Positions 46,217 to 56,666 of a DNA stretch of 64,000 nucleotides are shown piece by piece (position 1 is the first letter of the stretch; each line of letters opens with the position of its first letter). The translations under genes were made by a program, and so were the position numbers. A model generated the notes under the pieces. The model made no database searches. It had not been told where the DNA came from and worked only from the letters and a program-made list of their open reading frames with translations. The DNA lies in the NCBI GenBank assembly GCA_032821775.1, contig JAVLRN010000002.1:1488001-1552000 (forward strand), given 5' to 3'. The stretch is from Sanguinoderma infundibulare. Taxonomy: Eukaryota; Basidiomycota; Agaricomycetes; Polyporales; Polyporaceae.

Positions 46217-48135
46217 ATGCCCAAACGCCCAGCGACTCCCCCTCCGGTAGACGACTCACTCTTCTTCACAGTCGTCAATCCCTATCCAGAGCAACCTCAG
46301 TTAGCCACTGAGGACAGCAAGTCCTTTGTCCGGTGGATTGCCTGTATTATCGGCCAAGATAACATCCTCTGTTTCTACTACAAACCCAAGGTACGTCTCT
46401 GCCCGTTTTCTCTTCGCCACTCCGCCCTGACGAATGCGGCATGACGCTAGTCCCCCAGCGTGGTCGTGATCGAAGTCTCGAAAGATGGCGTTTCCGACTT
46501 CCGTCGGCTTCTCGGTGAACACCGCTGGTGCGAGATCCTCAGGGCGCCCAACGAAGACAACGTCCACGAAGCCTCGAACATATTCCCGTGCACGATGACC
46601 ACCCAATGGGCCCTCGAGAAGGTACGGTGGCTGCGGGTAGACGTCGCCTCGTCCTGGTTGAAGAAGTGGTCACCCGAGAAAGACAGGTGAGTGCCCCGAG
46701 ACGTTCCTGTCCTCCCCGTTTCCCCATGTCGCTAACGTAATTCGCCCTCTACCGCAGCGACATCGTCCACCCCTACCCCATGCCCCGTTTCTGCAACCCG
46801 CCCCAGGAGGACGTCCTGCGGACGCCCTTGTGTCGGCCGATCCCCGAAGAACTCTTCCACGACGCGCCCCGCAGCGCGACGAAGCCAATCCTTGCCCCCG
46901 TCCCAAGCCTCACTACATCCATTGCCTACCGCGGCCCCGCCATCCTCTCCGACTCCGACTTCGACGACGATACTGAGGACGACCAGCTCCCTCTGACCCC
47001 TCCAGGCCTTGCGCCGGTCCCTCCCACGCACACCTTCGTCCCCACCATCCACGGCGCGGATATCCCGAAGACCAACGGCGCCAGCGCTCTCTCGCCGCCC
47101 TCTTCCGATTCGTCGGAGGCAGAATCCGACGAAGCGGAGGAAGTGGAAAAGATGCTCTGGCCTGGGTACGGCGAGAAGGACGCGCCGCCGCGCGCGGACC
47201 TGTGCAAGGTGCACGGGGTGATGTGCTCGAGCGGGATCTGCCGCCAGTGCGCGCAGCTCAAGCGCGACGCGAAGTGGGAGGAGCGGAAGAGGAAGCGCGA
47301 GGAGGAGCGCGAGGCGTCGAACAGGGAGTGCGAGCGCAGGGACGAGCGCGGGGATGGGCGCGGGTTCGGGCGCGGGTTCGGGCGCGGGTTCGGGCGCGGG
47401 TTCGGGGGCAGGCGGCGGCGGGGACGGGACGAGGACGAGCGCCGATCAGCGCGCTCGAGCTCGAATGCAAGTCGAGCGAGCAAGCGCTCCAGCAGTGCAG
47501 GGTCGGAGAGCGCGAAGAAGAAGTCCGACTCCACGACCCCGCGGGAGGACATTGCGGCGACTACCACCAAGGCCGCCGGCGCGAAGCCTATCAGAGAGCT
47601 ACCTCCGCACCTCCGCAAGGGCTCGAGCAAGAGCACGAACCCCGCACCAGCAAGCTCCTCTGTCGAGTCGGAGTCGGAGTCCGCGGTTTCTCCCCCCTCC
47701 CCCTCCCGCTCCTCCTCCTCCTCAAGCTCCGTCGATGATCGCGACGCGCGTTCCGTCACGAGCGCGAGCAAGAGCAACATCTCGGGCCTGAAGCCCGCCC
47801 TGTTCACGCAGGCGATCAACTGGCAGCCGTACGCAAAGGTCCCCGCCGGCAACGATGGCGACGACAGAGCGTCGGAGTCGACTGCGGTGACGGGCCTGAC
47901 GGCGGACGCGTTTAGCAACCCCTGGAAGCACGTGCAGTCGGCGCAGACTCAGAGGGCCCCGACTCGGTGGGCTGACATGGTCGACGAAGACGAAAACGAT
48001 GAAGACGATCTGTATGGGGGAGATGCAGATGGATTGCCGCGTGGGGTCACCGTTATCCCCGGCGCGATGGAGCGGGAGGAGGTTGACTCGGAGTGCGGGT
48101 CGGTGTTTAGTCTGTGGGACCAGGAGCCGTTCTGA
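46217..48135 (+). CDS. MPKRP-family protein, paralogue 2 (function unknown)
   Basis: The paralogue of the divergent gene. MPKRPATPPPVDDSLFFTVVNPYPEQP, then IACIIGQDNILCFYYKPK, an intron, VVVIEVSKDGVSDFRRLLGEHRWCEIL, and WLRVDVASSWLKKWSPEKD with another intron. The last exon has the shared Cys/His motif DLCKVHGVMCSSGICRQC (C-x2-H-x3-C-x4-C) and a Lys/Arg/Glu helix. An RNA-binding-like GFGR repeat (four units, about 47356-47405) follows, then LPPHLRKGSS, Ser-rich tracts, and a Trp-containing end (TRWADMVDEDEND, VFSLWDQEPF). Shared intron positions with paralogue 1 support an old tandem, head-to-head duplication. Function is unknown; the RG-rich tract hints at nucleic-acid contact. Confidence 0.75.
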
Positions 48136-48365
48136 AATGTCTGGTCGGCTGTGCCGTCCTCGTCGTAAAGGATATATCCCAAGGATAACTTTCCGTTCCC
48201 ATTTAGAAGACAATCACGCCCTATGTTCCCGTGCATTCGACCCAAAGTTATATATGTGCAATCGTTGGAATCGTATCCGCGACGCTCGCGCGACTGTATG
48301 CATATGCATCTCCTCCTCCTGCCAGAAAACCTGTACCCCATGTGTCCTGTCAATCACAAGCAATG
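48136..48365. other. 3' flank of paralogue 2
   Basis: A short gap with no gene visible. It ends at the CMC4 relic. Confidence 0.4.
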
Positions 48366-48638
48366 CTATGGAACATCTTCCCCATGATTCTTGAGCCAAC
48401 GACGGGTGACGTTCGGCAACGGACATGCGGTGGACTCCCCCCGGCCCTCTGTCCGTTTGTACATCTCCCAGCAGCACCGGTACAGCTTGCGAACATAGTC
48501 GTCGCACCTCTGGGGGCTGTATGTGTTTCTGTTTAGGCAGCCTTGCAGCGAACAAGCTGTCAGAGTTAACGGGTCGAAAATCAGCTTTGTCATCATTGCG
48601 TTTTGGAGTCGGTCACTGGTTCACCTTCTGCCTGGCAC
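48366..48638 (-). pseudogene. CMC4: CMC4-like gene fragment, copy 2 (beside repeat C)
   Basis: The main exon (48556-48366) is open and reads CSLQGCLNRNTYSPQRC then DDYVRKLYRCC, the C-x10-C and C-x9-C spacing of CMC4. It continues ESTACPLPNVTRRWLKNHGEDVP with stop TAG at 48366-48368. The short upstream exon matching the ATG exon of copy 1 reads GTGCCAGGCAGAAG (48638-48625), so its start codon is GTG, and the join to the next exon is not in frame. It is therefore likely a pseudogene, though a different start could rescue it. It lies head-to-head with repeat C, exactly as copy 1 lies to repeat B. Confidence 0.6.
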
Positions 48639-48659
48639 GGCGGGTCGGAAGCCTTCTAT

Positions 48660-49560
48660 CCTGAGCTATTAGTTCCACATGTATCACCCGGATGAGAGTC
48701 ACCTAGACGTACTGTGACCATCCTGAAGTAGGTTGCTGGAAGTACGATCCAGCTGCGCCGCCATGTGGTCATCACGGGCGCTTGTATTTCCTATCTTGGT
48801 CTTTGGGTGATGTGGCGGCGGTCGCCTCGCCGCTTTTTCTTCCGCTAACCACACTCCCACATCTTCTTGCGAGGCCGCCGCACGACTGGTATAATGCTTA
48901 GTAAGTCATGCCACGATTTGGCGATGTGATAGCATGTCCGCCTGCTGCCCGCTCGTTTTGTTGTGCTATCAAGCTGGCAATGACAAAGCGCTACGGCCGA
49001 CGCTTTTGGATCCTTCGAGAACACAAAGCGTGCCCCTCGTCCTAGTTAGGCTGTGGCTATTGAACTGCTTGTGGCACAATGCGTCCGTCACAGATCTCGC
49101 TTGGCCCCCGAATTCACAATGCATCCGGAGCTTGCAGTGCAATGCGAGCACCGACACGCCAACCATTCACGCCATCACCGATCCGACCTCCTTGTGAGTT
49201 TGGTGGCAGGTCTGCTGCGGATTTTGTGTCCCCAAAGGTATATAAGGCTGGCAAGTCGACCGGAGAACAGCAGCGCTCGCAGTCCAGTTTCCAGCACACG
49301 CCTCTCCTCCATCATGCGGCGACGTCGACGACGACCGGCGGGGCTCCCCGCCTCCTTGCTTTCCCCTCACAGACAAACTTCTCATCCCTCCAAGGAGTCC
49401 AGAGCTCAAGAGTCTTACTCCGCAGATCTACGGGGGTTCACCAACATGCCTCAATCGTAGAGGGTCCGGACTGGGTTCACAATAGTTATGGACAACACTC
49501 CAAATGGTTATGGACCACACTCCCAATGGTTATGGACCACACTCCCAATGTCGCCTCTCC
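48660..49560 (+). repeat. dispersed repeat, copy C
   Basis: Carries the same order of blocks as copy B: CTGTGACCATCCTGAAG, CTTGCGAGGCCGCCGCACG, TTCGAGAACACAAAGCGTG, GGCACAATGCGTCCGTCAC, the TATATAAGG box at about 49239, CCGCAGATCTACGGGGG, and GAGGGTCCGGACTGG. A 22-bp unit is locally triplicated at 49484-49549. Confidence 0.65.
49484..49549 (+). repeat. 22-bp tandem repeat, three units
   Basis: Three units of a 22-bp sequence (GGTTATGGACCACACTCCCAAT in the last two; the first differs at a few bases). Copies A and D have a single unit at the same place, so this is a local expansion. Confidence 0.85.
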
Positions 49561-50254
49561 TCCATGCGACGTCGACGACATCCTCGGTGCTGATAGGACT
49601 CGTAACTTGGATGTCGTTGTCACCTTTGCGAGAGAACGAACTCCGGAAGGGGACTTTCACGAATCGACCACGGCGGACAACGCAGACAGCACTGCGGCCA
49701 ATGCGACCGTAGAGGACGTTGAGGACCTGGTCGATGACCGTCTCCAGGCAGGGCTTCATGGTGAGCACTGAAGTCTATCATCGTCTTACTGAGAGCAGCT
49801 TCGCTTACGTCTCTGCCTCACAGATGCCCACGTCGAAGCGCCAGCCGTTGCGGGGCCACAGCCACAGCCGCCGACACCACCGACACGGCCGACGACTGGT
49901 CCTGACGCTCAATTGGAACTCCCCCTTGAGCCAGCACCCATTGCCAGGCCAGCTATCCGAAGAAGAGCAGCTCCACCTCCTGTCCTTACCGCTCACCGCA
50001 CTCTGCACGATGCTGGCCTCCGGCCCGCCGCGCTGCTACGGCATGTCACACTGCGACGGTATGGGGCATTTCACGAACACTGGATGCCGTTGGATGATCC
50101 TAGACGACAGTCCGTCACCGGCGGGCCATTCACGCTCCCCGACAATAGTACGTAACCCATCCTCACGACTGCCTGCACGCCCTCGCTAATACCACCTCTT
50201 CACAGTCATTTGGGAAGAGGACTGGGGCCCCGTGCCGACGCTCGCCGCACCGAC
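49561..50254 (+). pseudogene. element-associated coding relic between repeats C and D
   Basis: Plus-strand fragments read DDILGADRTRNLDVVVTFARERTPEGDFHES, then VEDLVDDRLQAGLHG. After a short intron-like gap come HVEAPAVAGPQPQPPTPPTRP and AFHEHWMPLDDPRRQSVTGGPFTLPDN. The sequence then meets the GTACGTAACCCA intron-like block also seen at about 3400 and 32640. It looks like the start of the same relic ORF found downstream of copies A and B, in a fuller version. There is no intact frame and no identifiable function. Confidence 0.4.
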
Positions 50255-50520
50255 GGGCTCCCCGCTTCCTCGCTTTCCTCTCACAGACAAACTTCTCATC
50301 CCTCCAAGGAGTCCAGAGCTCAAGAGTCGTACTCCGCAGATCTACGGGGGTTTACCAACATGCCCCAACCATCTCAACCATAGAGGGTCCGGACTGGTTT
50401 CACGATAGTTATGGACCACACTCCGAATGCCGCCTCTCCTCCATGCGACGTCGACGACGACCGGCGGGCTCCCCGCCTCCTCACTCTTCTCTCACAGACA
50501 AACTTCTCATCTAGCCTGGG
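50255..50520 (+). repeat. dispersed repeat, copy D (partial)
   Basis: Covers the part from the CT-rich block through CCGCAGATCTACGGGGG and GAGGGTCCGGACTGG. A second, truncated start of the same block (CACAGACAAACTTCTCATC) begins near 50497. The nested arrangement suggests repeated insertion or unequal exchange at this spot. Confidence 0.6.
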
Positions 50521-50790
50521 AGTCCCGAACGCGCCTCCTTATCGGGGCCCGTCCCGCGTTGATCATGGCAAAGGTTCGCTGCTGTACTCCAGAACTATAT
50601 GCCTCAACACGATCAACCGGTGGCAACTCACTCCACCACGACGAGCTCTGACCTGGCAACGCCACTGGACCCCACCTGACCCCCAGGATCCTCGGCGAAC
50701 CCTTGTTCGATTCGAGCATCATGGTGAGTGTTGGAATTGGATCTGCCGACTGTCGTCCTCTCTATCTTTTGCTCAACCCCGCGCCGGGTT

Positions 50791-50890
50791 CAGGCTGCCC
50801 AGTGCACGCCAACAGGCTGCCCAGTGCACGCCAACAGGCTGCCCAGTGCACGCCAACAGGCTGCCCAGTGTACGTCAACTGGCTGCCCAC
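50791..50890 (+). repeat. 22-bp tandem repeat, about 4.5 units
   Basis: Units of CAGGCTGCCCAGTGCACGCC plus two A bases at 50791, 50813, 50835 and 50857 (the last with changes), then a half unit to 50890. It lies at the outer edge of the repeat cluster and shows no resemblance to the 22-bp unit near 49.5 kb apart from length. Confidence 0.9.
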
Positions 50891-51111
50891 AACTTTCAAT
50901 CTCATCGTTAAAGCCACACGGCCGTCCAAACGACACATACATATCCCCACCTTCCCCGCTACGTAGAACGTTAGTTACGCATGTTTTGTGTGTACTTAAA
51001 ATAAGCACCAAGACACTTGCACAATAAAACGGCGCATCCACGCACTACTTGACATTCAAACGCGTCCCCAATCCGATTCCAAATCCGGCCCGTTCAAAAC
51101 AAAGGTATAAA

Positions 51112-53129
51112 TTAAGACAAGTCCATGGACACATCGACGTCCCGCAGCAGCGCGAACGTAGCGATCTGCTTCTCCACCGTGTGCCAGAACTCCCTCGTCT
51201 CCAACCCTCTGCATTCAGTGACCGCCGTGTCCATCAACGCAGGAGCACGAGCGCGTGCTTCCCCTTCCTGCCCGTCCATCGTCTCATCCTCTCCAGCATG
51301 CGCATCCACCCCGCCTGCAGGCCGAGAGTCAGGCACGAACGGGCTCAACCTCGTCTTCGCCTCCACCCTCTCCAGACCCGGAAAGATCCTCGCGAGGCTC
51401 CTCGAGATCCTCACCGCGCACGCCTCCGCCGAGTCTCCACGGTCCTCTGAACCATCTGCCACGTATGAATCCACCAGATTGATCGTCCGCATGCGCGTGT
51501 TCGTCACGATCGCCCCACGGACCCCAGCGAGGTCGTCCTGGACGGCGTTGATGGCGACGTGCAACGACTCGAGCTTTGGAGCGACGGCGACGATCTTCTC
51601 GAGCCCAGCGAACGTCAGCGGGACACTCGGGCTCGCGGCCCAGCCATGCCCCGCCCCGAGCGAGAGCTGCTCGATTTCAGGCCACGACGGGAGGAGGGAG
51701 GCGAGCGACACACCGTCGAACACGTACACCCCCGACAAGTCGAGCGTGAGTGAGCGAAGAGCGGTAAGCGCCGTGAGGGGGAAGAGCGCGTCCGCGGTGA
51801 TCGGCAACGACGCTCTGTCCGGGGTCGCCTCTGTCGCCTCACCCTGATCGGTGAGCGCGAGCACTGTCAGCGTCAACGGGGAGCAGTGTGCAGCGAGCGT
51901 CGCGAAGAACGCGGGGACGATAGCGGGCGCGGGGCGCCGCGTCGCGTTCACGACGAGCCTTTCCAACTGACGCACACCCGGGCAGCCCCAGGCGATGAAG
52001 AACGGCGCGGCGTACTCGAGCGCGTGTACGTCCAGCGTGAGGTCGACGAGGGCCGGGAACGGCCTCCCGGAAGGGACACGGGCGAGCCACGAGCAGTCGG
52101 GATTTGCGAGGTGCACGCGGGTCTTGCGGAGCGTCGGGAGCCCGGCGAGGTGCGCGAGGTCGCTGATTTCCCAGGTCCGGAGATTAATGGCGAAGGTGCG
52201 GAGGCCCGTCGCTGCGTGGAGGTACTCGGCGATCGCTTTGCTGTACCATTGCTCGAACTCCGGGGGAGCGACGGCTTCGAAGTCTTTGAAGTTCGGGCAT
52301 TGTTCTAGGATGGCCCTGAGCGTGTGCCTCAAGAAGATGTTGTCGTCGAACGAGGGCGGGCGAACGTTCGGATCCGGAAGTGCGGGGGGTGTCAGAAGCG
52401 GAGGCGGAGGCGGAGCTCCGGGAGGAAGAAGATGCGCGAGAGGTGGCGGCAGTGGAGGAGGCGAAGGGACGGGATCGAACCGACCGCCAGTTTCTTCCGT
52501 GAAGTCTGAAAAGTCGAACGACAGGCTGATCAGCGGGTTGTTGAGCATGATGTAGACATGTAGGTGGGTCTCCAAGCGGAACTCGTGAGACGTCCAGCGG
52601 ATGCGTCGGATGCTGGGAAGCAACTCTGGCGGGAAGCGGACGGTGCACAGCGCGGTGAAGGTAAGCATCGGGACTTCGTGTTTTCGCCATCGCAGGACTT
52701 GAGGTGCCTCAGAAGGGAGACGAGGATCAAACCCGAGCTCTTTAATCCTGATCGAATAGTAGTTGAAGCGGGGCCAATCCCTGGGCATGATTACACGGGT
52801 ATTCTTCTGGACAGGATCTCAGTCTCCCGGGACGACTGAGGCATAGCGCGAGCGAACTCACGATGAGAAGTTGCCTCTGTCCGTCTGGTCCTCTATAATC
52901 TCCTTCATACGTGTCCCAGACGTCGCTAGGGAGGGTCTTGATCAAGTTGAAGATGTTGAGTTGCCTGCGCCATAGTTGGTCCAGAGCAGGTTCGAGGAAC
53001 GCTCGGCAAGTTAGTGCGAGTGCGAGGACGTTGCGAAGATCCAGCGGTGTATCATAGTCGTTCCTCCCCCAATAGGCGTACGAGGCGATAGAGGAGATGA
53101 CCTCTGGGCTTTGTAGAGCCCGATGCATA
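51112..53129 (-). CDS. F-box/LRR-like protein
   Basis: The first exon from 53129 (MHRALQSPEVISSIASYAYWG) and LDLRNVLALALTCRAFLEPALDQLWRRQLNI form a fungal F-box-like N-terminus, ending near 52860 at a GTGAGT donor. The large second exon has a long helical and leucine-rich C-terminal region with recurring segments such as LAGLPTLRKTRVHLANPDC, FPALVDLTLDVHALEYA, LTALRSLTLDLSGVYV and WPEIEQLSLGAGHGW. These look like irregular leucine-rich repeats used to hold SCF substrates. It ends LRDVDVSMDLS at 51112. A minus-strand TATATA lies near 53235. The target is unknown. Confidence 0.8.
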
Positions 53130-54467
53130 TTCGACAGGATGACTGGAGGCGGGTAGCCGTTAGAGTGGAAGCGACCACTACCACCAAGATGAGGAAAGGA
53201 CAAATGGAAAGGAGTGAACATCTCACCCTCTATATATCTCTTAGGCAACCCGTGTGCGTACGGGAGAACCAGAGAACCCTCAAAAGCACATACTGTATTT
53301 GTCCTCATCCTTTGGGATTATCGGGAATTCGGAGGGTGAGATTAGGGTTAGGGTCGGCTCCTACAAACCGACGAAAGCAGGTCCAAAGCCTTCAGAATCC
53401 AGGTTACCTGATGAGACACGCATAGACTTCAACAGACGAATGGCGAGAGAGGAGTAAGTGATTGGACATAAGGTGGTCAGAGAACAGCATACCGAGCATG
53501 TCGGCCCTCGCGCTCAAGCCGACCAGGTCCAGGAAATCCAGCAAAAGCCCGGCAGTGGCAACAGCATAAATAGCGAGAAGGAGTTGAAGACATTTCCATC
53601 ATGTGATGATGGTCTGCAATGGAGACTAATTTCCTCCAGCAACAGCGAAGTATGTTCCCGAAACATCCTCCGAAGGAGAGACGGTCGAGTCCGCCAAGAT
53701 CTTTATGACATGGTCGAAAGCCCGGAGGGCGTAGAAATTGGATCCGCAAGAAATAGGGTATACGTCCGTTCAGAACGCTAGTGCAGGTGTATTTGGGATC
53801 GAGCAGGAAAGTCGGAGGCCTCGTCGTGGAAGGCAAGAGCCAGGGAGAAAAGCGCCGACTCGAGTCTGGCGCTGGCCACCATCTTGGCCTGTGACACCGA
53901 CCTACTCTCTGCCTACTTCGCTGCTATTCGACCATTGACTACTCCCATTGCGCAATATGCTTTGCGAGAATTTGTCATGACGCCAAATGTTTGAATAATA
54001 CTCGCGCTCCCAGTGAGCCTCTGGCCAAGTCCGAGTCGTCTGCCTTGTAAAAACTCCCCAACTGTCCCATTTTGCGGACACATGCCCTGGCCACCGGATG
54101 CAGACTGTGTAAGTGATATCGGAAGCATCTTCTGCTGTGAAGCTGACGACGGTCGTTTCCAGGGTATAGACGGAGTACATGTTCTGTCCTTGTACTCCAC
54201 TCCGCCGTTTTCCCGGCGCTCGAGTTCGATTACAAGGGCTTTCGAGCTTCCAGACGGACCCGACGCTGCCCCATCTTTCTGTGGGCCTCGAGGCTACGGG
54301 GAATGAGGGTCCTACTGCCGTATGTGATCTTTAGAAAGTCTTGTACTCTCGGAGCGAGGAGGCACCGTTCGCGATCCCTCGCGATGCGTTCAAGTACGCG
54401 TGCTGCTCGCGAGAATTCCTTCGGGACGCTTTCTATCCTCTCTCCGGTTTCACCGCTCGCGCACACC
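53130..54467. other. intergenic, one doubtful gene inside
   Basis: 1.3 kb between the F-box gene and the next plus-strand gene. Apart from the weak minus-strand frame at 53902-54180, nothing coding is supported. Two TTAGGG units occur near 53340. Confidence 0.35.
53902..54180 (-). CDS. doubtful small hypothetical protein
   Basis: An open frame of 92 codons (MYSVYTLETTVVSFTAEDASDITYTV) with natural-looking, Trp-rich composition (WPGHVSAKWDSWGVF, HWEREYYSNIWRH). There is no family, no splice evidence and no promoter signal. It could be a remnant of a longer gene. Confidence 0.25.
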   Translation of the reverse strand: MYSVYTLETTVVSFTAEDASDITYTVCIRWPGHVSAKWDSWGVFTRQTTRTWPEAHWEREYYSNIWRHDKFSQSILRNGSSQWSNSSEVGRE

Positions 54468-55738
54468 ATGGCCACCACGACGACCGTTCTCCAATTCGAA
54501 GACGCGGCCCAGGGCGGCCGCCAGCCCACTTTCGCAGACGTCGTCTACGTCCTCACCACGCCCCCTCCCCACTCACACTCCAAGACATGGGGACTCCGCT
54601 GTCACGCCACCCGCTACGCCGCCCTCTTCGCGTACTCTCTCGCCCACCCCAAACAGCTCGCGCTGTGGGCAAACGACGCGTGGAGGATCCGCGAGACGAT
54701 CGAAGATGCGACGTACCCGGAGATCCGACGCGAGTGGGCAATCGCGACGAAAGAAAAGGTGACGTACGCGTCCGCTGTGGCGAAATTGTTGCTGTTCGCG
54801 CCCCAGGGCCCGGAGGAGCGCGCAAGAGAGGTGTTCGCGTGGCCAGATCCCGTCTATGGGCCGCCAGAAGACGGGTACGTCTCAAAGACTTTTCAATCCA
54901 CTGCCGCATACATCGACTCACCCTCATGCCTGCAGCATGGTACGAATCAAGTGGTACCCCGATCTCGAGGCAACGAAAACGTGGCCGGCGGGTCTCGGGG
55001 AGCTCTGGACCGACGTGCCTGTGGATCGCCACGGCTCCGTCGACCTCAAGTCCGTCATGGGCCTTTGGGGCATGGAGAACTGCTACGTACGTCAGACGTC
55101 CGCCTCCCACCGCTTTGCGTGTTAAAATCTTCCAGGTCATCGATGCCAACCGGGACAAGCCGCAGCTCTGGCGGCGTCCAGCCTCGCGCCTCAGCGCGCT
55201 CGCCCTCAAGGTCCTGCTGGACGACGGCCACAAAGTCATCGGCGTCGTCGGTACGTCGTTAATCCACCCCAATTCCGACTGCATGCGCGGTCCCTGACAA
55301 GTCCTCCCGATGTTGCTGTTGCGTGCAATAGAACGCCCCTCGGAACCCACGCGCACGGCCCGCCGCTACCGCTCCTCCCTCAAGCACTTCCTCGTCGACA
55401 CCCTCCCCCTCTACCTCTGGCGCATCATGGCCCACCTCGCGCTCGTCTTGACGAACCTGCTCGTCGGCGTCCCTTACGCGCTCTTCTTCCTCCTCCGCGC
55501 GTCGCCGTACATCCTCTTCCACGCGCTCGAGATCGTCTTCCTCGTCATTTTCGCGATCGGTACCCTCGTCGTGGACGACATCGAGGAGCTCGGGGACGCG
55601 GTTCAAGAGTGCGTCGCGCCGCCCCTCGCGTGGGGGCTCGGGGCGGTGCGGGAGTGGGCCGTCGCGGGGCTCGAGGCGGCGTTTTTGACGGACGAGGAGA
55701 TTACGAGCCGGGAGGGGTCCGAGATGTTGGAAGAGTGA
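54468..55738 (+). CDS. membrane protein of unknown function
   Basis: The start at 54468 (CACCATGG) gives MATTTTVLQFEDAAQGGRQPTFADVVYVL. Four exons read ATRYAALFAYSLAHPKQLALWANDAWRIRETI, then VRIKWYPDLEATKTWPAGLGELWTDVPVDRHG, VIDANRDKPQLWRRPASRLSALALKVLLDDGHKVIGVV, and a last exon with hydrophobic spans (MAHLALVLTNLLVGVPYALFFLL and ILFHALEIVFLVIFAIGTLVV). The C-terminus is acidic (EEITSREGSEMLEE). Introns lie near 54874-54936, 55084-55135 and 55250-55330. I do not recognise the family. It may be an organelle or ER membrane protein, with the soluble N-terminal part facing the cytosol. Confidence 0.72.
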
Positions 55739-56105
55739 AGGAGGGGATGGATGGATGGACTCGGATGAAGAAGGTCGAAACCAAAGTCGCGGTGTGTAAG
55801 ATATGTCTCTGGTTGGGGTCGGACCGTATATGCTCCTCTTTTCCGTTTTTTCTATGCCGTGTCTCTACATATATGCGCTCATTATGGTTTACCTTATGCG
55901 TACTGGCTACAATATGATCTCCGCCTCAGTCTTCTCTGCCACATTGCGCCACGAACCGAGCGGCGTTGTGTGATGACTTCAAATTACAACGATACGAGTA
56001 ATCTCCTCGAGCTGGGTATGTATCATACCCAACTTTTCACAATGTCCACCGTGCCTCAAAGCAAGCCTGAGTGCCAAAACGCGACCCACAAAGTTCGGTG
56101 GACTG
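55739..56105. other. convergent 3' region
   Basis: The 3' flanks of two convergent genes. No feature is seen beyond A/T-rich stretches near 55860-55910. Confidence 0.35.
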
Positions 56106-56666
56106 TTACTGTGGCTTGGGCTTTTGGGGCTTCTGAGCCTGAGTGTTTTTGATACCAGTGGGGCGTTGCACATTGCCCTTCGTTTCAGTGGGGTGTTGCA
56201 CACTGCCCTTGGGGATCCAAAAGTCCACTCCTTCGTCTTCATCGTCTTCGGGCCTGAAAAGCAATATGAGACTCGAATTGAACACGACCCAAAAGACATT
56301 CATGCGCATACTCTTCCTCGATGACCCTGAGGGACGGAACGGGACGATTGGTGCCCGATTCTAGACTAGATTTGACTGATGCGACTTACTGAGCGGAAGC
56401 GGCGGCGCCCGTCGCGGTCAAGTCGGAGCTGCCAGACGTCGGCGAGCGATCGCCGCTATCGACGAACGCAGTCTGAGCGTGCTCGCCCGACTTGTGATGA
56501 GAACGACAAAGCGTGAGTCGAGGGCTGATAACTGAGGAAAGCAGACATACGAGCTGCCGTCGAATTGGCCGTCTTGCTCGACGGGATTGTGCTGCACGTC
56601 GCCGACAGTGCTTTCCGCCGTCGACAACTCGACGTCGGCCGAAGCAGGGAAGGAGTGTTGAGACAT
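56106..56666 (-). CDS. small hypothetical protein, several exons
   Basis: MSQHSFPASADVELSTAESTVGDVQHNPVEQDGQFDGSS is joined through a GTATGT to CACAAG intron (about 56549-56492) to SGEHAQTAFVDSGDRSPTSGSSDLTATGAAASA. A later exon after TTTTCAG reads EDDEDEGVDFWIPKGSVQHPTETKGNVQRPTGIKN and ends QKPKPQ with TAA at 56106-56108. The middle junction, between a GTAAGT near 56392 and the exon near 56260, is not fully resolved; a further small exon (VIEEEYAHE) is possible. The protein is acidic and probably disordered. No family was recognised. Confidence 0.5.

Noticed and set aside
46926..47918. Long minus-strand frame of 330 codons under paralogue 2
   Set aside because: Ser/Arg-rich shadow of the low-complexity plus-strand exon; no start context, introns or family.
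50791..50890. CRISPR-like array
   Set aside because: The units are head-to-tail without unique spacers, and the genome is eukaryotic. It is a simple tandem repeat.
53338..53355. TTAGGG units as a telomere or subtelomere mark
   Set aside because: Only two units are present, inside ordinary intergenic DNA flanked by normal genes.
56106..56666. Mating pheromone precursor
   Set aside because: The small acidic protein ends QKPKPQ and has no CaaX box.
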